A stretch of DNA of 32,064 nucleotides, from contig NZ_QUFB01000033.1 in assembly GCF_003478335.1 (NCBI RefSeq), positions 1-32,064 of the forward strand, read 5' to 3'. The stretch is from Clostridium sp. AM49-4BH (GTDB lineage Bacteria > Bacillota > Clostridia > Lachnospirales > Lachnospiraceae). The position numbers were made by a program, and so were the translations under genes. The notes beneath the pieces were generated by a model. That model searched no databases. It saw nothing but the letters and a program-made list of their open reading frames with translations, and was not told where the DNA came from. Below, piece by piece: positions 7,480-16,396 of this stretch (position 1 is the stretch's first letter; each line of letters opens with the position of its first letter).

Positions 7480-9302
7480 ATGAGAAAGGTAGGTAAGATT
7501 TTGAGAAGAGAAACAGATGATTATACGGATTTTGAAGGAGGAGTGCCACGTAAGGCGCCGGTAAGAAGGACACGCAGAACAGCGTCGCCGGCAGCACAGA
7601 GAAGAACGACGACCAGACGTGTTGCAGCGCCGAAAGAGAAGATCGAGATCGGTATGGGATTGAAAATCATCCGTTGGGCGGCTTGGAGCAGATTGGAATG
7701 AATATTACCGCATTTGAGTACGAAGACAGCATTATTGTTGTGGATTGCGGATTGTCATTTCCGGGTGACGATATGTTAGGAATCGACTTGGTTATTCCGG
7801 ATGTGTCCTATTTAAAACAGAATATTGATCGTGTAAAAGGTTTTGTGATAACACATGGACACGAGGATCATATTGGTGCACTGCCTTACGTGTTAAAAGA
7901 GATCAATGTTCCGGTTTATGCGACAAAGCTTACGATGGGACTGATCGAGAACAAATTAAAAGAACATGTTATGCCTAAGCCGGTAAAACGCAAAGTGGTT
8001 AAGTATGGACAATCCATCAATCTTGGCTGCTTTCGTGTAGAGTTCATCCGAACTAATCACAGTATTTCAGATGCAGCGGCATTGGCAATCTTTTCTCCGG
8101 TTGGAACAGTTGTGCACACAGGAGATTTTAAGGTTGATTTTACGCCGGTCAGTGGAGAGACGATAGACCTTGAGCGTTTTGGTGAACTTGGTAAAAAAGG
8201 AGTTCTGGCATTGATGGCAGATAGTACGAATGTGCAAAAGCCGGGTTACACGATGTCAGAGCAGACGGTTGGTAAAGTTTTTGATACGATCTTTGCGGAA
8301 AATGAAAAGAGTCGAATTATTGTAGCGACCTTTGCGTCGAATGTAGATCGTGTACAGCAGATTATAAATTCTGCTGAAAAATATGGAAGAAAGGTTGTCG
8401 TGGAAGGACGCAGTATGGTTAATGTGATCTCAACGGCGACAGAGCTTGGCTACTTAAATGTACCGAACAATATCATGATCGAAATGGAACAGATGCAGAA
8501 CTATCCGCCGGAGAAATTGGTGTTGATCACTACCGGAAGTCAGGGAGAGGCGATGGCTGCATTGTCCCGTATGGCAGCGAATATCCATCGCAAAGTATCG
8601 ATCATGCCGGGAGATACAGTGATCTTTAGTTCCAGACCGATTCCGGGCAATGAAAAGTCTGTATCCAAGGTTATTAATGAGCTGGCGGAAAAGGGTGCGA
8701 AGGTAATCGTGCAGGATACTCACGTATCCGGACATGCTTCACAGGAAGAGATCAAATTGATCTATTCTTTGGTGAAACCACAGTATGCGATCCCGGTACA
8801 TGGTGAATATCAGCATTTGAAAGCTCATGCGGAACTGGCCCAGCAGATGGGTATTCCGAAAGAAAATACGATCATTTTATCGTCCGGTGACGTGTTAGAT
8901 CTCTGTGAGGACCATGCAGTTTTGATCGGAAAAGTGCAGGCACAGGGCATTATGGTAGATGGTCTTGGCGTTGGAGATGTCGGGAATATTGTATTGCGTG
9001 ACAGACAGTATTTATCTGAGAACGGGTTGATCATTATCGTTCTTACTTTGGAAAAATATACAAATCAATTACTTGCCGGACCGGATATTGTATCACGAGG
9101 CTTTGTTTATGTCAGAGAATCGGAGTATTTGATGGATGAGGCGAGAGAAGTGGTATATTCTGCATTAGAAAGATGTCTCGACAATCATGTAACAGACTGG
9201 ACCAAGATCAAGACAGAGATTAAAGATAGTCTGAGTGATTATTTATGGAAAAAGATGAAGCGTAATCCGATGATCCTGCCGATCATCATGGAAGTGGAGT
9301 AA
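7480..9302 (+). CDS. rnj: Ribonuclease J (one frameshift)
   Basis: Metallo-beta-lactamase/beta-CASP ribonuclease with endo- and 5'-exonuclease activity in mRNA decay and rRNA maturation. The zinc motif THGHEDHIGALP, the HTGDFKVDF site and beta-CASP elements such as SGHASQEE and PVHGEYQHL are all present, and the C-terminus ends normally. About 60 residues precede the first conserved strand and are very rich in Arg, Lys, Thr and Ala, a basic tail probably for RNA or ribosome contact. The frame breaks at about 7671: one frame reads to a stop at 7701, but the conserved KIIPLGGLEQIGMN needs one extra C there. Repaired, the protein has about 607 residues. The start is uncertain: the ATG at 7480 has no clear ribosome site, whereas a TTG at 7501 follows AAAGGTAGG. 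The YlbF-family gene begins 4 bases after the stop. Confidence 0.92.
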
Positions 9303-9306
9303 ATAC

Positions 9307-9648
9307 ATGAATGAGATGAAACAATTAATGACGGAACTGACAGACAGGCTTAGAAAGACCAATGAATACAATCAGTATATCAATGTTCTTAGCCGTTTGA
9401 AGCAAGATCCGGAGCTTTATGCGAGAATCGGAGATTACAGACGACGAAGTCTATGGATCCAGATGCAGGAGGGAGAGGCTTTTATTCAGGGGAATAATGG
9501 ACTGCAGAAAGATTTTGCCGATCTCCAGGAAAATGGCCTTGCTAATGAGTTTTTTGCTGCAGAACATCAGTATATCGCAATGGTCAAAGAGCTGCAGGAG
9601 CAGTTCTTAGAAGGTTCGGCAGTGGAAACATCCTTTTTGGAGGGATAG
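9307..9648 (+). CDS. YlbF/YmcA family protein
   Basis: A 113-residue, almost entirely helical protein of the YlbF/YmcA family. In Bacillus subtilis, YlbF and YmcA form a complex with YaaT that directs RNase Y to certain mRNAs. The placement 4 bases after an RNase J gene, with the ribosome site inside that gene's last codons, supports a role in RNA decay. The assignment to YlbF rather than YmcA is not possible by eye. No cysteine pair for an Fe-S cluster is seen here. Confidence 0.82.
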   Translation: MNEMKQLMTELTDRLRKTNEYNQYINVLSRLKQDPELYARIGDYRRRSLWIQMQEGEAFIQGNNGLQKDFADLQENGLANEFFAAEHQYIAMVKELQEQFLEGSAVETSFLEG

Positions 9649-9650
9649 AG

Positions 9651-10046
9651 ATGAACGATCCTTATACCAGAAAACTGCAGGTGATGTTAAATTCTGCACG
9701 GTACCTGCTTGCAATTTGTGTCAATATATTAGTGCTGGTTCTCATTTTATATGGTGTCAGCCGTGTATGTATTTGCGGGTATCATTTTTGTTATGCGGTT
9801 TTTGGAACGGTAACGGTTGATCAGGGCAAAGGACAGGAAAAAATTTTTCAGGTAGAGACGAATCGGTCTATGTATGAAGTGGCAGACAAACTTCAAAAAC
9901 AGGGGTTGATCGTTGATAAGTACAGTTTTTATGCGAGAACACAACTGCTGGAGCAGGATACTGTTATCTTGCGGCCGGGAACCTATGTATTGCGTACGAA
10001 TATGGACTATCAGGAGATTATTGACATTTTAACAGTTAGTATTTAG
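9651..10046 (+). CDS. Minimal MltG-like membrane protein without a catalytic domain
   Basis: A 131-residue protein with one membrane segment (about residues 17-42) and then a small extracytoplasmic domain. The segment from about VETNRSMYEVADKLQKQGLI to PGTYVLRTNMDYQEIIDIL matches the LysM-like N-terminal part of MltG/YceG. The lytic transglycosylase domain with its catalytic glutamate is absent; the frame simply ends. It starts at 9651 with GGAGGG upstream. It sits where mltG (yrrL) precedes yrrM in Bacillus, so it is probably the positional counterpart, reduced to anchor and domain. Short proteins of this type seem to occur in related Clostridia, so it may be genuine rather than truncated by error. 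Confidence 0.7.
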   Translation: MNDPYTRKLQVMLNSARYLLAICVNILVLVLILYGVSRVCICGYHFCYAVFGTVTVDQGKGQEKIFQVETNRSMYEVADKLQKQGLIVDKYSFYARTQLLEQDTVILRPGTYVLRTNMDYQEIIDILTVSI

Positions 10047-10059
10047 ATTGGAGAGTGCA

Positions 10060-10728
10060 ATGATTGTAAACGAACGTTTGGTGACTTATTTGGATTCACT
10101 GACTTGGCAGATACCGGAGCCGATGCAGGAATTAGAGCAATGGGCACTGCAAAAAGAAGTGCCGATCATACGTCGTTCGATGCAGTCATTGCTTTTGTTT
10201 ATGCTGCGTTTGCGACAACCGAAACATGTTTTAGAGATAGGAACGGCAGTGGGGTTTTCTGCTCTTTTAATGCGTAGTGAATTGCTGCCGGATGCAACGC
10301 TGGATACGATAGAAAAAGTTCCGGCGAGAATTTGTGATGCCAAAGAAAATTTTGCCAAATACCCACAGGGAGACAAGATCAGATTGTTAGAGGGAGATGC
10401 GGCAGATATACTTGCGGCACTGGTGCGCGAGCAGAAACAATATGATTTCATATTTATGGATGCAGCAAAAGGGCAATATGCTGCTTTTTTGAATCCTATT
10501 TATGATTTATTGCAGCCGGGAGGACTGCTTGTGACTGATAATGTTCTTCAAGAGGGAGATATTATTGAGTCACGCTATGCGATCCGCCGTCGAGACCGCA
10601 CGATTCATGGGAGGATGCGGGGGTTTTTATACGAAATGACACATTCGGAACAGTGGGATAGTGTTATATTGCCTGTTGGAGACGGTGCTTTGCTGTCTTA
10701 TAAGAAAACGAATGTAAAGCAGATGTAA
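10060..10728 (+). CDS. trmR: SAM-dependent O-methyltransferase, TrmR-like (tRNA mo5U34)
   Basis: A 222-residue class I methyltransferase of the O-methyltransferase family 3 type. Motif I is LEIGTAVGFSALLM, an acidic EKVPAR motif II follows, and FIFMDAAKGQY and VTDNVL are the later conserved strands. Its position between the MltG-like gene and a U32 family gene matches Bacillus yrrM. That enzyme, TrmR, methylates 5-hydroxyuridine to 5-methoxyuridine at the wobble position of tRNA. The assignment rests on synteny plus family; a catechol-type small-molecule methyltransferase is the alternative. GGAGAG at 10050-10055 selects the ATG at 10060 rather than the upstream TTG at 10048. Confidence 0.82.
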   Translation: MIVNERLVTYLDSLTWQIPEPMQELEQWALQKEVPIIRRSMQSLLLFMLRLRQPKHVLEIGTAVGFSALLMRSELLPDATLDTIEKVPARICDAKENFAKYPQGDKIRLLEGDAADILAALVREQKQYDFIFMDAAKGQYAAFLNPIYDLLQPGGLLVTDNVLQEGDIIESRYAIRRRDRTIHGRMRGFLYEMTHSEQWDSVILPVGDGALLSYKKTNVKQM

Positions 10729-10747
10729 GATTACGGTAAGATAATGC

Positions 10748-10776
10748 TTGTAAACTGCATAATTGTTAGATATAAT
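10748..10776 (+). promoter_or_regulatory. Promoter of the U32 hydroxylase gene
   Basis: A perfect -10 box TATAAT (10771-10776) lies 17 bases after TTGTAA (10748-10753). Transcription would start about 25 bases before the U32 ATG. The U32 gene can therefore be transcribed separately from trmR, even though the two act in one pathway. Confidence 0.7.
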
Positions 10777-10807
10777 GAAGTTTAGCGAGTTCTTAGGAGG
10801 AACCTAT

Positions 10808-12045
10808 ATGTTAGAGAATGGAAAGCCGGAGTTATTGGTACCGGCAAGCAGCTTGGAAGTGCTGAAAGTGGCAGTAATGTACGGTGCAGATGCGGTTTAT
10901 ATCGGTGGAGAAATGTATGGACTTCGCGCAAAGGCTAAAAATTTCTCGATGGAGGATATGGCAGAGGGAATCCGTTTCGCACATGAACATGGAAAACGTG
11001 TTTTTGTAACGGCAAATATTACTGCGCATAACCGTGATCTGGAAGGTGTGCGAAAGTATTTCAGGGAGCTGCATAAAATCGGACCGGATGCGTTGATCAT
11101 TTCCGATCCGGGTGTATTTACCATTGCAAGAGAGGTGTGCCCTGAGATAGAAGTTCATATTAGTACACAGAGCAATAATGTCAATTACGAGACATATCTT
11201 TTCTGGCAGAGACTTGGTGCCAAACGAGTGGTTTCGGCGCGGGAATTGTCCATTAAAGAAATTGCAGAGATTCGGGCTAATATTCCGGATGACTTGGAGA
11301 TTGAAACATTTGTACATGGAGCAATGTGTATTTCCTACTCCGGCCGTTGCCTTTTAAGTAATTATTTTACCGGCAGAGATGCTAACCTGGGGGCATGTAC
11401 GCATCCGTGCCGCTGGAAGTATTATATTATGGAAGAAAACAGACCGGGAGAATTTCTCCCTGTGGAGGAAAATGAGAGAGGAACTTATATTTTCAATTCC
11501 AAAGATTTGTGCATGATAGAGCATATTCCGGATCTGGTGCAGGCAGGCATTGATAGTTTTAAGATCGAGGGACGTATGAAAACAGCACTTTATGTGGCTG
11601 ACGTAGCGCGAACCTATCGACAGGCAATTGACGATTATTTTGATTCACCGGAGTTGTATGCAGCTAATCTGGATCACTATCGGGACGAGATCTCTAAGTG
11701 CACATATCGTCAGTTTACGACAGGATTTTTCTATGGACCGACGACGCATGAATCACAGATATATGACAACAATACGTATGTTAAAAGTATACGTATTTGG
11801 GGTTGGCAGGCAGTTCAGATGAGCAGGGATTTGTAGAGATGGAGCAACGTAACAAATTTGCAGTAGGTGATCAGGTAGAGATTATGAAGCCTTCCGGTGA
11901 AAATGTGCTTGTTACCGTTGAAAAGATGAAGGATGAAGATGGCAGATTCATTGAGAATTGTCCGCATCCGAAGCAGAAAATACACGTGTTGTTTAGTCAG
12001 AAACCGGATGAGTTGGATTTGATACGCGTCCGCGAAGAGCAGTAA
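10808..12045 (+). CDS. Peptidase U32 family protein, TrhP-like tRNA hydroxylase (one frameshift)
   Basis: A U32 family protein, the group that includes TrhP, which hydroxylates wobble uridine of tRNA to ho5U, and RlhA, which acts on 23S rRNA. The family signature is clear: ETFVHGAMCISYSGRC LLS with downstream cysteines in GACTHPCRW, which probably bind an Fe-S cluster. In Bacillus yrrN and yrrO (TrhP1/TrhP2) follow yrrM, as here, so the gene very likely makes the substrate of the neighbouring TrmR-like enzyme. The frame breaks near 11783-11787: one frame ends at 11836, while the conserved YTYLGLAGSSDEQGFVE continues one base out of phase. Adding one base gives about 412 residues, the normal length, with the C-terminal beta domain intact. 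Start at 10808, with AGGAGG at 10795-10800. Confidence 0.88.
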
Positions 12046-12057
12046 TGGAGGAAAGAA

Positions 12058-12282
12058 ATGGTAAAGAATGTACGTATGAGATTGTTGCTGGTGATGCAGG
12101 TTTTGACCGAGCAGACGGATGAGAAGCATGGACTGACCATGAAAGAAATCTTAGAATGGATCACAGAGAAAGGAATAGCCGGAGAGCGTAAGAGTGTCTA
12201 TGAGGATATTCATGCCTTGCAGGAATTTGGACTACCGATCGTGTATTGCACGGAGGATAAGACATACCGATTTCAGCAATAA
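12058..12282 (+). CDS. Small helix-turn-helix protein, WYL-regulator N-terminus only
   Basis: A 74-residue protein that resembles the winged-helix N-terminus of YafY/WYL-type regulators: RLLLVMQVLTEQTDEKHGLT, then KEILEWI, a KSVYEDIHALQEFGLPI recognition region and the VYCTEDKTYRF wing. The sensing WYL domain that normally follows is absent; the frame stops, and no downstream frame continues it recognisably. GGAGG at 12047-12051, right after the U32 stop, suggests translation in the same operon. It may be a genuine mini-regulator or a remnant. Confidence 0.65.
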   Translation: MVKNVRMRLLLVMQVLTEQTDEKHGLTMKEILEWITEKGIAGERKSVYEDIHALQEFGLPIVYCTEDKTYRFQQ

Positions 12283-12330
12283 AAGTGATGCAGTGCGGTC
12301 AGAATGATTATGAGAAAGGAATTTGACGAC

Positions 12331-13788
12331 ATGACAGTACAGGAGAAATATTTAAAAATTGCGGATGATGTAATTGCAGCAGGTCCTTACAAACCGGATT
12401 GGCATTCGTTGGCTGCCTATGAGGCACCAAAATGGTTTCGAAATGCGAAATTTGGCATTTTTATTCATTGGGGTATATTCAGCGTACCCGCTCATAATAA
12501 TGAATGGTATTCCCGTAACATGTATATTCAGGACATGGAAGAATGGGAATGGCACCGCAAAAATTTTGGGGAACATACGAAATTTGGATATAAGGACTTT
12601 ATACCAATGTTTACGGCACCAAAGTTTGATCCGAAACAGTGGGCAAAGCTATTCAAAAAAGCCGGTGCAAAGTATGTTATGCCGGTCGCAGAGCATCATG
12701 ATGGATTTCAGATGTATGATTCCGAGATCAGCGATTGGACAAGCGTGAAAATGGCAATGAAGCGTGACGTCTTAGGTGAGTTGAAAGAGGCGATCCAAGA
12801 GGAAGATATGATCTTTTGTGAGTCTAATCACCGTGTAGAACACGCATTTTTTATGGGACATGGTTGTGAATTTGACAGCGATATCAAGCAGCCGATGAAA
12901 TTGGGTGATTTTTATTATCCGGCTATGCCGGAACCGGACAATCAGGATCTCTTTAGTCCGGCGCCACCACAAGACTTCATGGAAGACTGGCTTGCACGAA
13001 ATGTGGAGTTGGTTGAGAAATATCGTCCTGCCATGGTTTATTTCGACTGGTGGATTCAGCATGAATCGGTAAAACCATATTTGAAAAAGTTTGCAGCTTA
13101 CTATTATAATCGTGGTGTAGAATGGGGAATGGATGTGGCTATTTCCTATAAGCATGATGCAATGATGCTTGGCACAGCGATCTTAGATATGGAACGCGGT
13201 CATTTCTCAGAGGCAAAGCCATTTTATTGGCAGGCAGATACTTCTATGGCGTTTAATTCTTGGTGTTATACGGAGCAGAACCGTTTTAAGCAGACCAAAG
13301 ATATTTTGCAGGATCTGGTAGACATTGTCAGCAAAAACGGCTGTCTGTTGTTAAATGTCGGACCAAAGGCAGATGGCAGCATTTGTGAGGAAGAGGTGCA
13401 GATGCTCAATGAGATCGGAGAATGGCTTGATGTCAACGGAGAGGCCATTTACGACAGTCATCCTTGGCGTGTTCAGGCAGAAGGCAATACGGAAGTGGTT
13501 GAGGGAATGTTTTCGGAAGAGGGCAGAAAAGACTTTGATTCCACGGATGTACGTTTCACCTGTCGTGAGGATTGCATTTATATTATTCCAATGCAGCAGC
13601 ATGGCGAAGACGTGATCGTCAAGAGTATGGGTGAAGAAAGCAAAGATTTTCATGGTATTATCACAGAGTTTAGTGTACTTGGTTACGATCAGAAACCTGT
13701 GTATACACGCGAAGCAGATAAGATGATTATTCATGCGCCATTTGTCGACAGTGATAAACCTGTTGTATACAGAATGCGTTTGAAGTAA
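12331..13788 (+). CDS. Alpha-L-fucosidase (GH29)
   Basis: A 485-residue GH29 glycoside hydrolase releasing alpha-L-fucose. Recognisable parts are WFRNAKFGIFIHWGIFSVP, the HHDGFQMYDS sequence, MVYFDWW with the probable nucleophile Asp239, and LVDIVSKNGCLLLNVGPK ADG near the end of the barrel. A C-terminal beta domain of about 90 residues follows. There is no signal peptide, so it acts on imported fucosylated glycans or oligosaccharides. AAAGGA at 12315-12320 suggests the ATG at 12331; in-frame ATGs at 12304 and 12310 lack a site. No fucose permease or catabolic genes lie beside it. Confidence 0.9.
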   Translation: MTVQEKYLKIADDVIAAGPYKPDWHSLAAYEAPKWFRNAKFGIFIHWGIFSVPAHNNEWYSRNMYIQDMEEWEWHRKNFGEHTKFGYKDFIPMFTAPKFDPKQWAKLFKKAGAKYVMPVAEHHDGFQMYDSEISDWTSVKMAMKRDVLGELKEAIQEEDMIFCESNHRVEHAFFMGHGCEFDSDIKQPMKLGDFYYPAMPEPDNQDLFSPAPPQDFMEDWLARNVELVEKYRPAMVYFDWWIQHESVKPYLKKFAAYYYNRGVEWGMDVAISYKHDAMMLGTAILDMERGHFSEAKPFYWQADTSMAFNSWCYTEQNRFKQTKDILQDLVDIVSKNGCLLLNVGPKADGSICEEEVQMLNEIGEWLDVNGEAIYDSHPWRVQAEGNTEVVEGMFSEEGRKDFDSTDVRFTCREDCIYIIPMQQHGEDVIVKSMGEESKDFHGIITEFSVLGYDQKPVYTREADKMIIHAPFVDSDKPVVYRMRLK

Positions 13789-13836
13789 AGGGGTTTTACA
13801 ATTTTCGTATTCGATAAAAAAGACGGAGAAACAGCA

Positions 13837-13865
13837 TTGACACCCCGACTATTATGTGGTACTTT
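13837..13865 (+). promoter_or_regulatory. Promoter of the cold-shock gene
   Basis: A perfect TTGACA (13837-13842) and a weak TACTTT (13860-13865) are spaced by 17 bases. The transcript would carry a leader of about 65 bases, a length at which cold-shock mRNAs often have a structured, temperature-responsive leader. Confidence 0.5.
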
Positions 13866-13938
13866 AAGTGTGTTGTTTGTTTCCGGGGAGATTACTTCGG
13901 GAACATAGATTATATTTAGTTTTTTAGGAGGCAGTACA

Positions 13939-14139
13939 ATGAAGGGTACAGTGAAATGGTTTAATGCAAAAAAAGGATTTGGCTTCATCTCAGATGAAAA
14001 TGGAAATGATGTATTCGTACATTTCTCCGCTTTGCAGATGGATGGATTCAAGGTTCTTGACGAAGGCGAAGAGGTAGAGTTCGACGTTGTCAATGGCGAA
14101 AAAGGTCCTCAGGCATCTAATGTGGTAAAGATTGGCTAA
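13939..14139 (+). CDS. Cold-shock protein CspA family
   Basis: A 66-residue single cold-shock domain that binds single-stranded RNA and DNA and unwinds mRNA structure. RNP1 (KGFGFI) and RNP2 (VFVHF) are intact, preceded by the usual [11 protein letters not shown]. Length and sequence are fully typical. Its ribosome site is TAGGAGG about 9 bases before the ATG. It stands alone between the fucosidase gene and a bidirectional terminator. Confidence 0.96.
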   Translation: MKGTVKWFNAKKGFGFISDENGNDVFVHFSALQMDGFKVLDEGEEVEFDVVNGEKGPQASNVVKIG

Positions 14140-14244
14140 TTGCTTTCTTTATCAAGAGTTATAATCAATGCATGAATCATTCTAATTTTTATAGATAATT
14201 ATTTGTTTATTAAAGTTAAGAAATTTATCACAGGTTGTAACCAC

Positions 14245-14295
14245 AAAGGAGCAGTCATCTTAAGAGATTCTCTTAAGAGGCTGCTCCTTTTCTCT
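14245..14295. terminator. Bidirectional terminator between the cold-shock and ABC-F genes
   Basis: AAAGGAGCAG (14245-14254) pairs with CTGCTCCTTT (14281-14290), and an inner stem CTTAAGAG/CTCTTAAG (14259-14266 with 14270-14277) extends it across a small internal loop. A T-rich run follows on the plus strand. The ABC-F gene ends at 14311 on the other strand, so both genes may use it. Confidence 0.8.
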
Positions 14296-14310
14296 TACCT
14301 AACGCAAACT

Positions 14311-16146
14311 TCATTTCAGACCCAGTTCTTCGGCAAGCTCTTCCAGATACATCCAGCGATCCATTTTTTGCTCCAAAGCCGCTTCTATTTCAGATTTTTG
14401 TGCAGTTAGTTCGTTTAGTCTGACAAAATCTGTTGCAGCACTGACAATATCCTGCTCCAGCTGCTCCAATTGCTCTTCTAAAGAGGCAATATCCTGTTCG
14501 ATCGTTTCATAGTCCTTTTGTTCCTGATAGGACATTTTTTTAGTATGGGTATGTCCTTTCTTCCAGTTATCACGTGTGTTTTTGGAAGGACCATCGGATG
14601 AGACCACTGCCTGAGTATCAGTATGCCCCTGTGCTCCGGCATCGGCTACGGTTATGACTTCATTGGTATGAGCGAGATAATCAGTATATCCGCCCTCGTA
14701 CTGACGGATCACGCCACCTTTTTCAAAGGCAAAGATGCGGCGGACAATACGATCCAAAAAGTAACGGTCATGGGAAATTGTGATCACGATCCCGGCAAAT
14801 TGATCCAGATAATCTTCCAAAATCGTCAGGGTTGCAATATCCAGATCGTTGGTTGGCTCGTCGAGCAGCAGTATGTTAGGTGCCTCCATCAAAATACGGA
14901 GCAGATACAGTCTTCGACGTTCTCCACCGGATAATTTTGCAATCTTGGTGTATTGTTGATCTTTTGGAAAGAGGAAACGTTCCAACATAGCTGAAGCGCT
15001 GATCGTTCCATCGGCAGTTTGTACAAGCTCGCCACCTTCTTTTACATAATCGATCACGCGCAGAGAGGGATCCATTTCTGTACTTTCTTGTGAGAAATAG
15101 CCGATTTTTACAGTTTGTCCAATGGTGACGGTACCTTTATCGGGCGTGATCTGTCCTAAAATGATTTTAAGAAGTGTGGATTTGCCACAGCCGTTAGGTC
15201 CAATAATCCCAATACGGTCATCACGTAAAAAGGTATAGGTGAAATCCTGCATTAGCACAGCATCTTCATATGCCTTGCTTATATGATCCAGTTCGATCGT
15301 TGTGCGTCCCAGTCTGGAGGAGACAGAACTGATCGTGACGGTATCATCTGTGACGGGTGCATCCATATCGCGCAGGGCCTCATAGCGTGCAATATGTGCT
15401 TTTTGTTTGGTGGAACGTGCTCTGGCACCGCGTTTCATCCATTCGATCTCTACCCGCAGGATACTTTGGCGTTTGCGCTCGGTTGCCCGTGCAATTTCCT
15501 CGCGCATGGCTTTATGCTCCAGATAATACAGATAGTTGCCTTCATAGCGGTATAGTTTGCTTTTATCGATCTCCACGATGGCATTGGTCACACTATCTAA
15601 AAAATAGCGGTCATGCGTGATCATGATCAGTGGACGCGATTCGGCACGCAACGTCTTTTCGAGCCATTCTGCCATTGCACTGTCTAAATGGTTTGTCGGT
15701 TCGTCCAAGATCAGGACATCGGCAGGAGTCAGCAAAGTTCGTACCAGAGCAATGCGTTTGCGCTGCCCGCCTGACAATTCTGTGACCGGTTGGTCATATC
15801 TTGTAAAGCCGAGTTGATGCAGCATGGACTTTGCCTGTGGAATATAGTTTTCCGGCTGATCACTGATCTCTTCTGTGAGCGGAAGCGCACCGGAAAGAGT
15901 CGTATGTGTGTCTGCAAATTCCGGGATCTGAGGTAGATAAGCAATACGCAGATCACGTTGCATAATGATGTCAGCACGGTCAGCTGTTTCTTTGCCGGCA
16001 ATGATCTTTAAGAGGGTGGATTTACCGGTTCCATTGATGCCGATCACACCAACCTTATCCTTGTCACTCAAATAAAAAGAGACATCATCAAAAAGCAGTC
16101 TCTCTGTAAAAGAATGTGTCAAATGTTCAATATTGATAATATTCAT
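14311..16146 (-). CDS. ABC-F family ATPase (Uup/EttA-like)
   Basis: A 611-residue soluble protein with two ABC ATPase domains and no membrane segments, acting on the ribosome. The first Walker A is GINGTGKS (residues 36-43), with signature LSGGQRKR and Walker B LILDEPTNHLD. The second half repeats these as GPNGCGKS, LSGGERRR and LLLDEPTNDLD. A charged linker sits between the domains. The last 70-80 residues, EEQLEQLEQDI onward, form a coiled coil as in Uup. Members rescue stalled ribosomes, and some protect against antibiotics; nothing here shows resistance. The ribosome site is GGAGGT with a 6-base spacing. Confidence 0.92.
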   Translation of the reverse strand: MNIINIEHLTHSFTERLLFDDVSFYLSDKDKVGVIGINGTGKSTLLKIIAGKETADRADIIMQRDLRIAYLPQIPEFADTHTTLSGALPLTEEISDQPENYIPQAKSMLHQLGFTRYDQPVTELSGGQRKRIALVRTLLTPADVLILDEPTNHLDSAMAEWLEKTLRAESRPLIMITHDRYFLDSVTNAIVEIDKSKLYRYEGNYLYYLEHKAMREEIARATERKRQSILRVEIEWMKRGARARSTKQKAHIARYEALRDMDAPVTDDTVTISSVSSRLGRTTIELDHISKAYEDAVLMQDFTYTFLRDDRIGIIGPNGCGKSTLLKIILGQITPDKGTVTIGQTVKIGYFSQESTEMDPSLRVIDYVKEGGELVQTADGTISASAMLERFLFPKDQQYTKIAKLSGGERRRLYLLRILMEAPNILLLDEPTNDLDIATLTILEDYLDQFAGIVITISHDRYFLDRIVRRIFAFEKGGVIRQYEGGYTDYLAHTNEVITVADAGAQGHTDTQAVVSSDGPSKNTRDNWKKGHTHTKKMSYQEQKDYETIEQDIASLEEQLEQLEQDIVSAATDFVRLNELTAQKSEIEAALEQKMDRWMYLEELAEELGLK

Positions 16147-16207
16147 CAGAATACCTCCGTGCTTATTTATTACTCAAACCGCCCACTTTTTGGTCCGTTT
16201 CATGACG

Positions 16208-16225
16208 ACATAATAAGTATTATGT
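16208..16225. promoter_or_regulatory. Operator-like palindrome between divergent genes
   Basis: A perfect 8-bp inverted repeat ACATAATA-AG-TATTATGT lies in the 250-base gap between the ABC-F gene (minus) and the thioesterase gene (plus). It has no T-run and a 2-base centre, so it is not a terminator; a dimeric repressor site is the natural reading. The bound factor is unknown. The AT pattern is loosely like PerR/Fur-type boxes. Confidence 0.4.
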
Positions 16226-16284
16226 GGTTAATGCTTCACTTCGGAAGGTGTCAAGTTTGAGTACTGTCATATTTGGATGAAATA

Positions 16285-16293
16285 TGGTATACT
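16285..16293 (+). promoter_or_regulatory. Extended -10 promoter of the thioesterase gene
   Basis: The sequence TGG-TATACT (TG in the extended position, then a near-consensus -10 at 16288-16293) has no good -35 box at the right distance. Initiation near 16300 gives a leader of about 95 bases before the ATG at 16397. Confidence 0.5.
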
Positions 16294-16396
16294 GGTACAG
16301 TGGATTGTTCCTGGTAATGTAGGAATGTTAGGATTTACTGTACCTGCTTATGATACAGGCAAATTCATATAATGTCAAAAGGAATGGAGGATTTCG

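Noticed and set aside
11797..12045. Independent 82-residue gene after the U32 gene
   Set aside because: It is the C-terminal beta domain of the U32 protein, out of phase by one base, and has no start signal of its own.
14311..16146. Antibiotic-resistance ABC-F protein
   Set aside because: The C-terminal coiled coil and neighbours suggest a housekeeping Uup-like member; no resistance context or mobile element is present.
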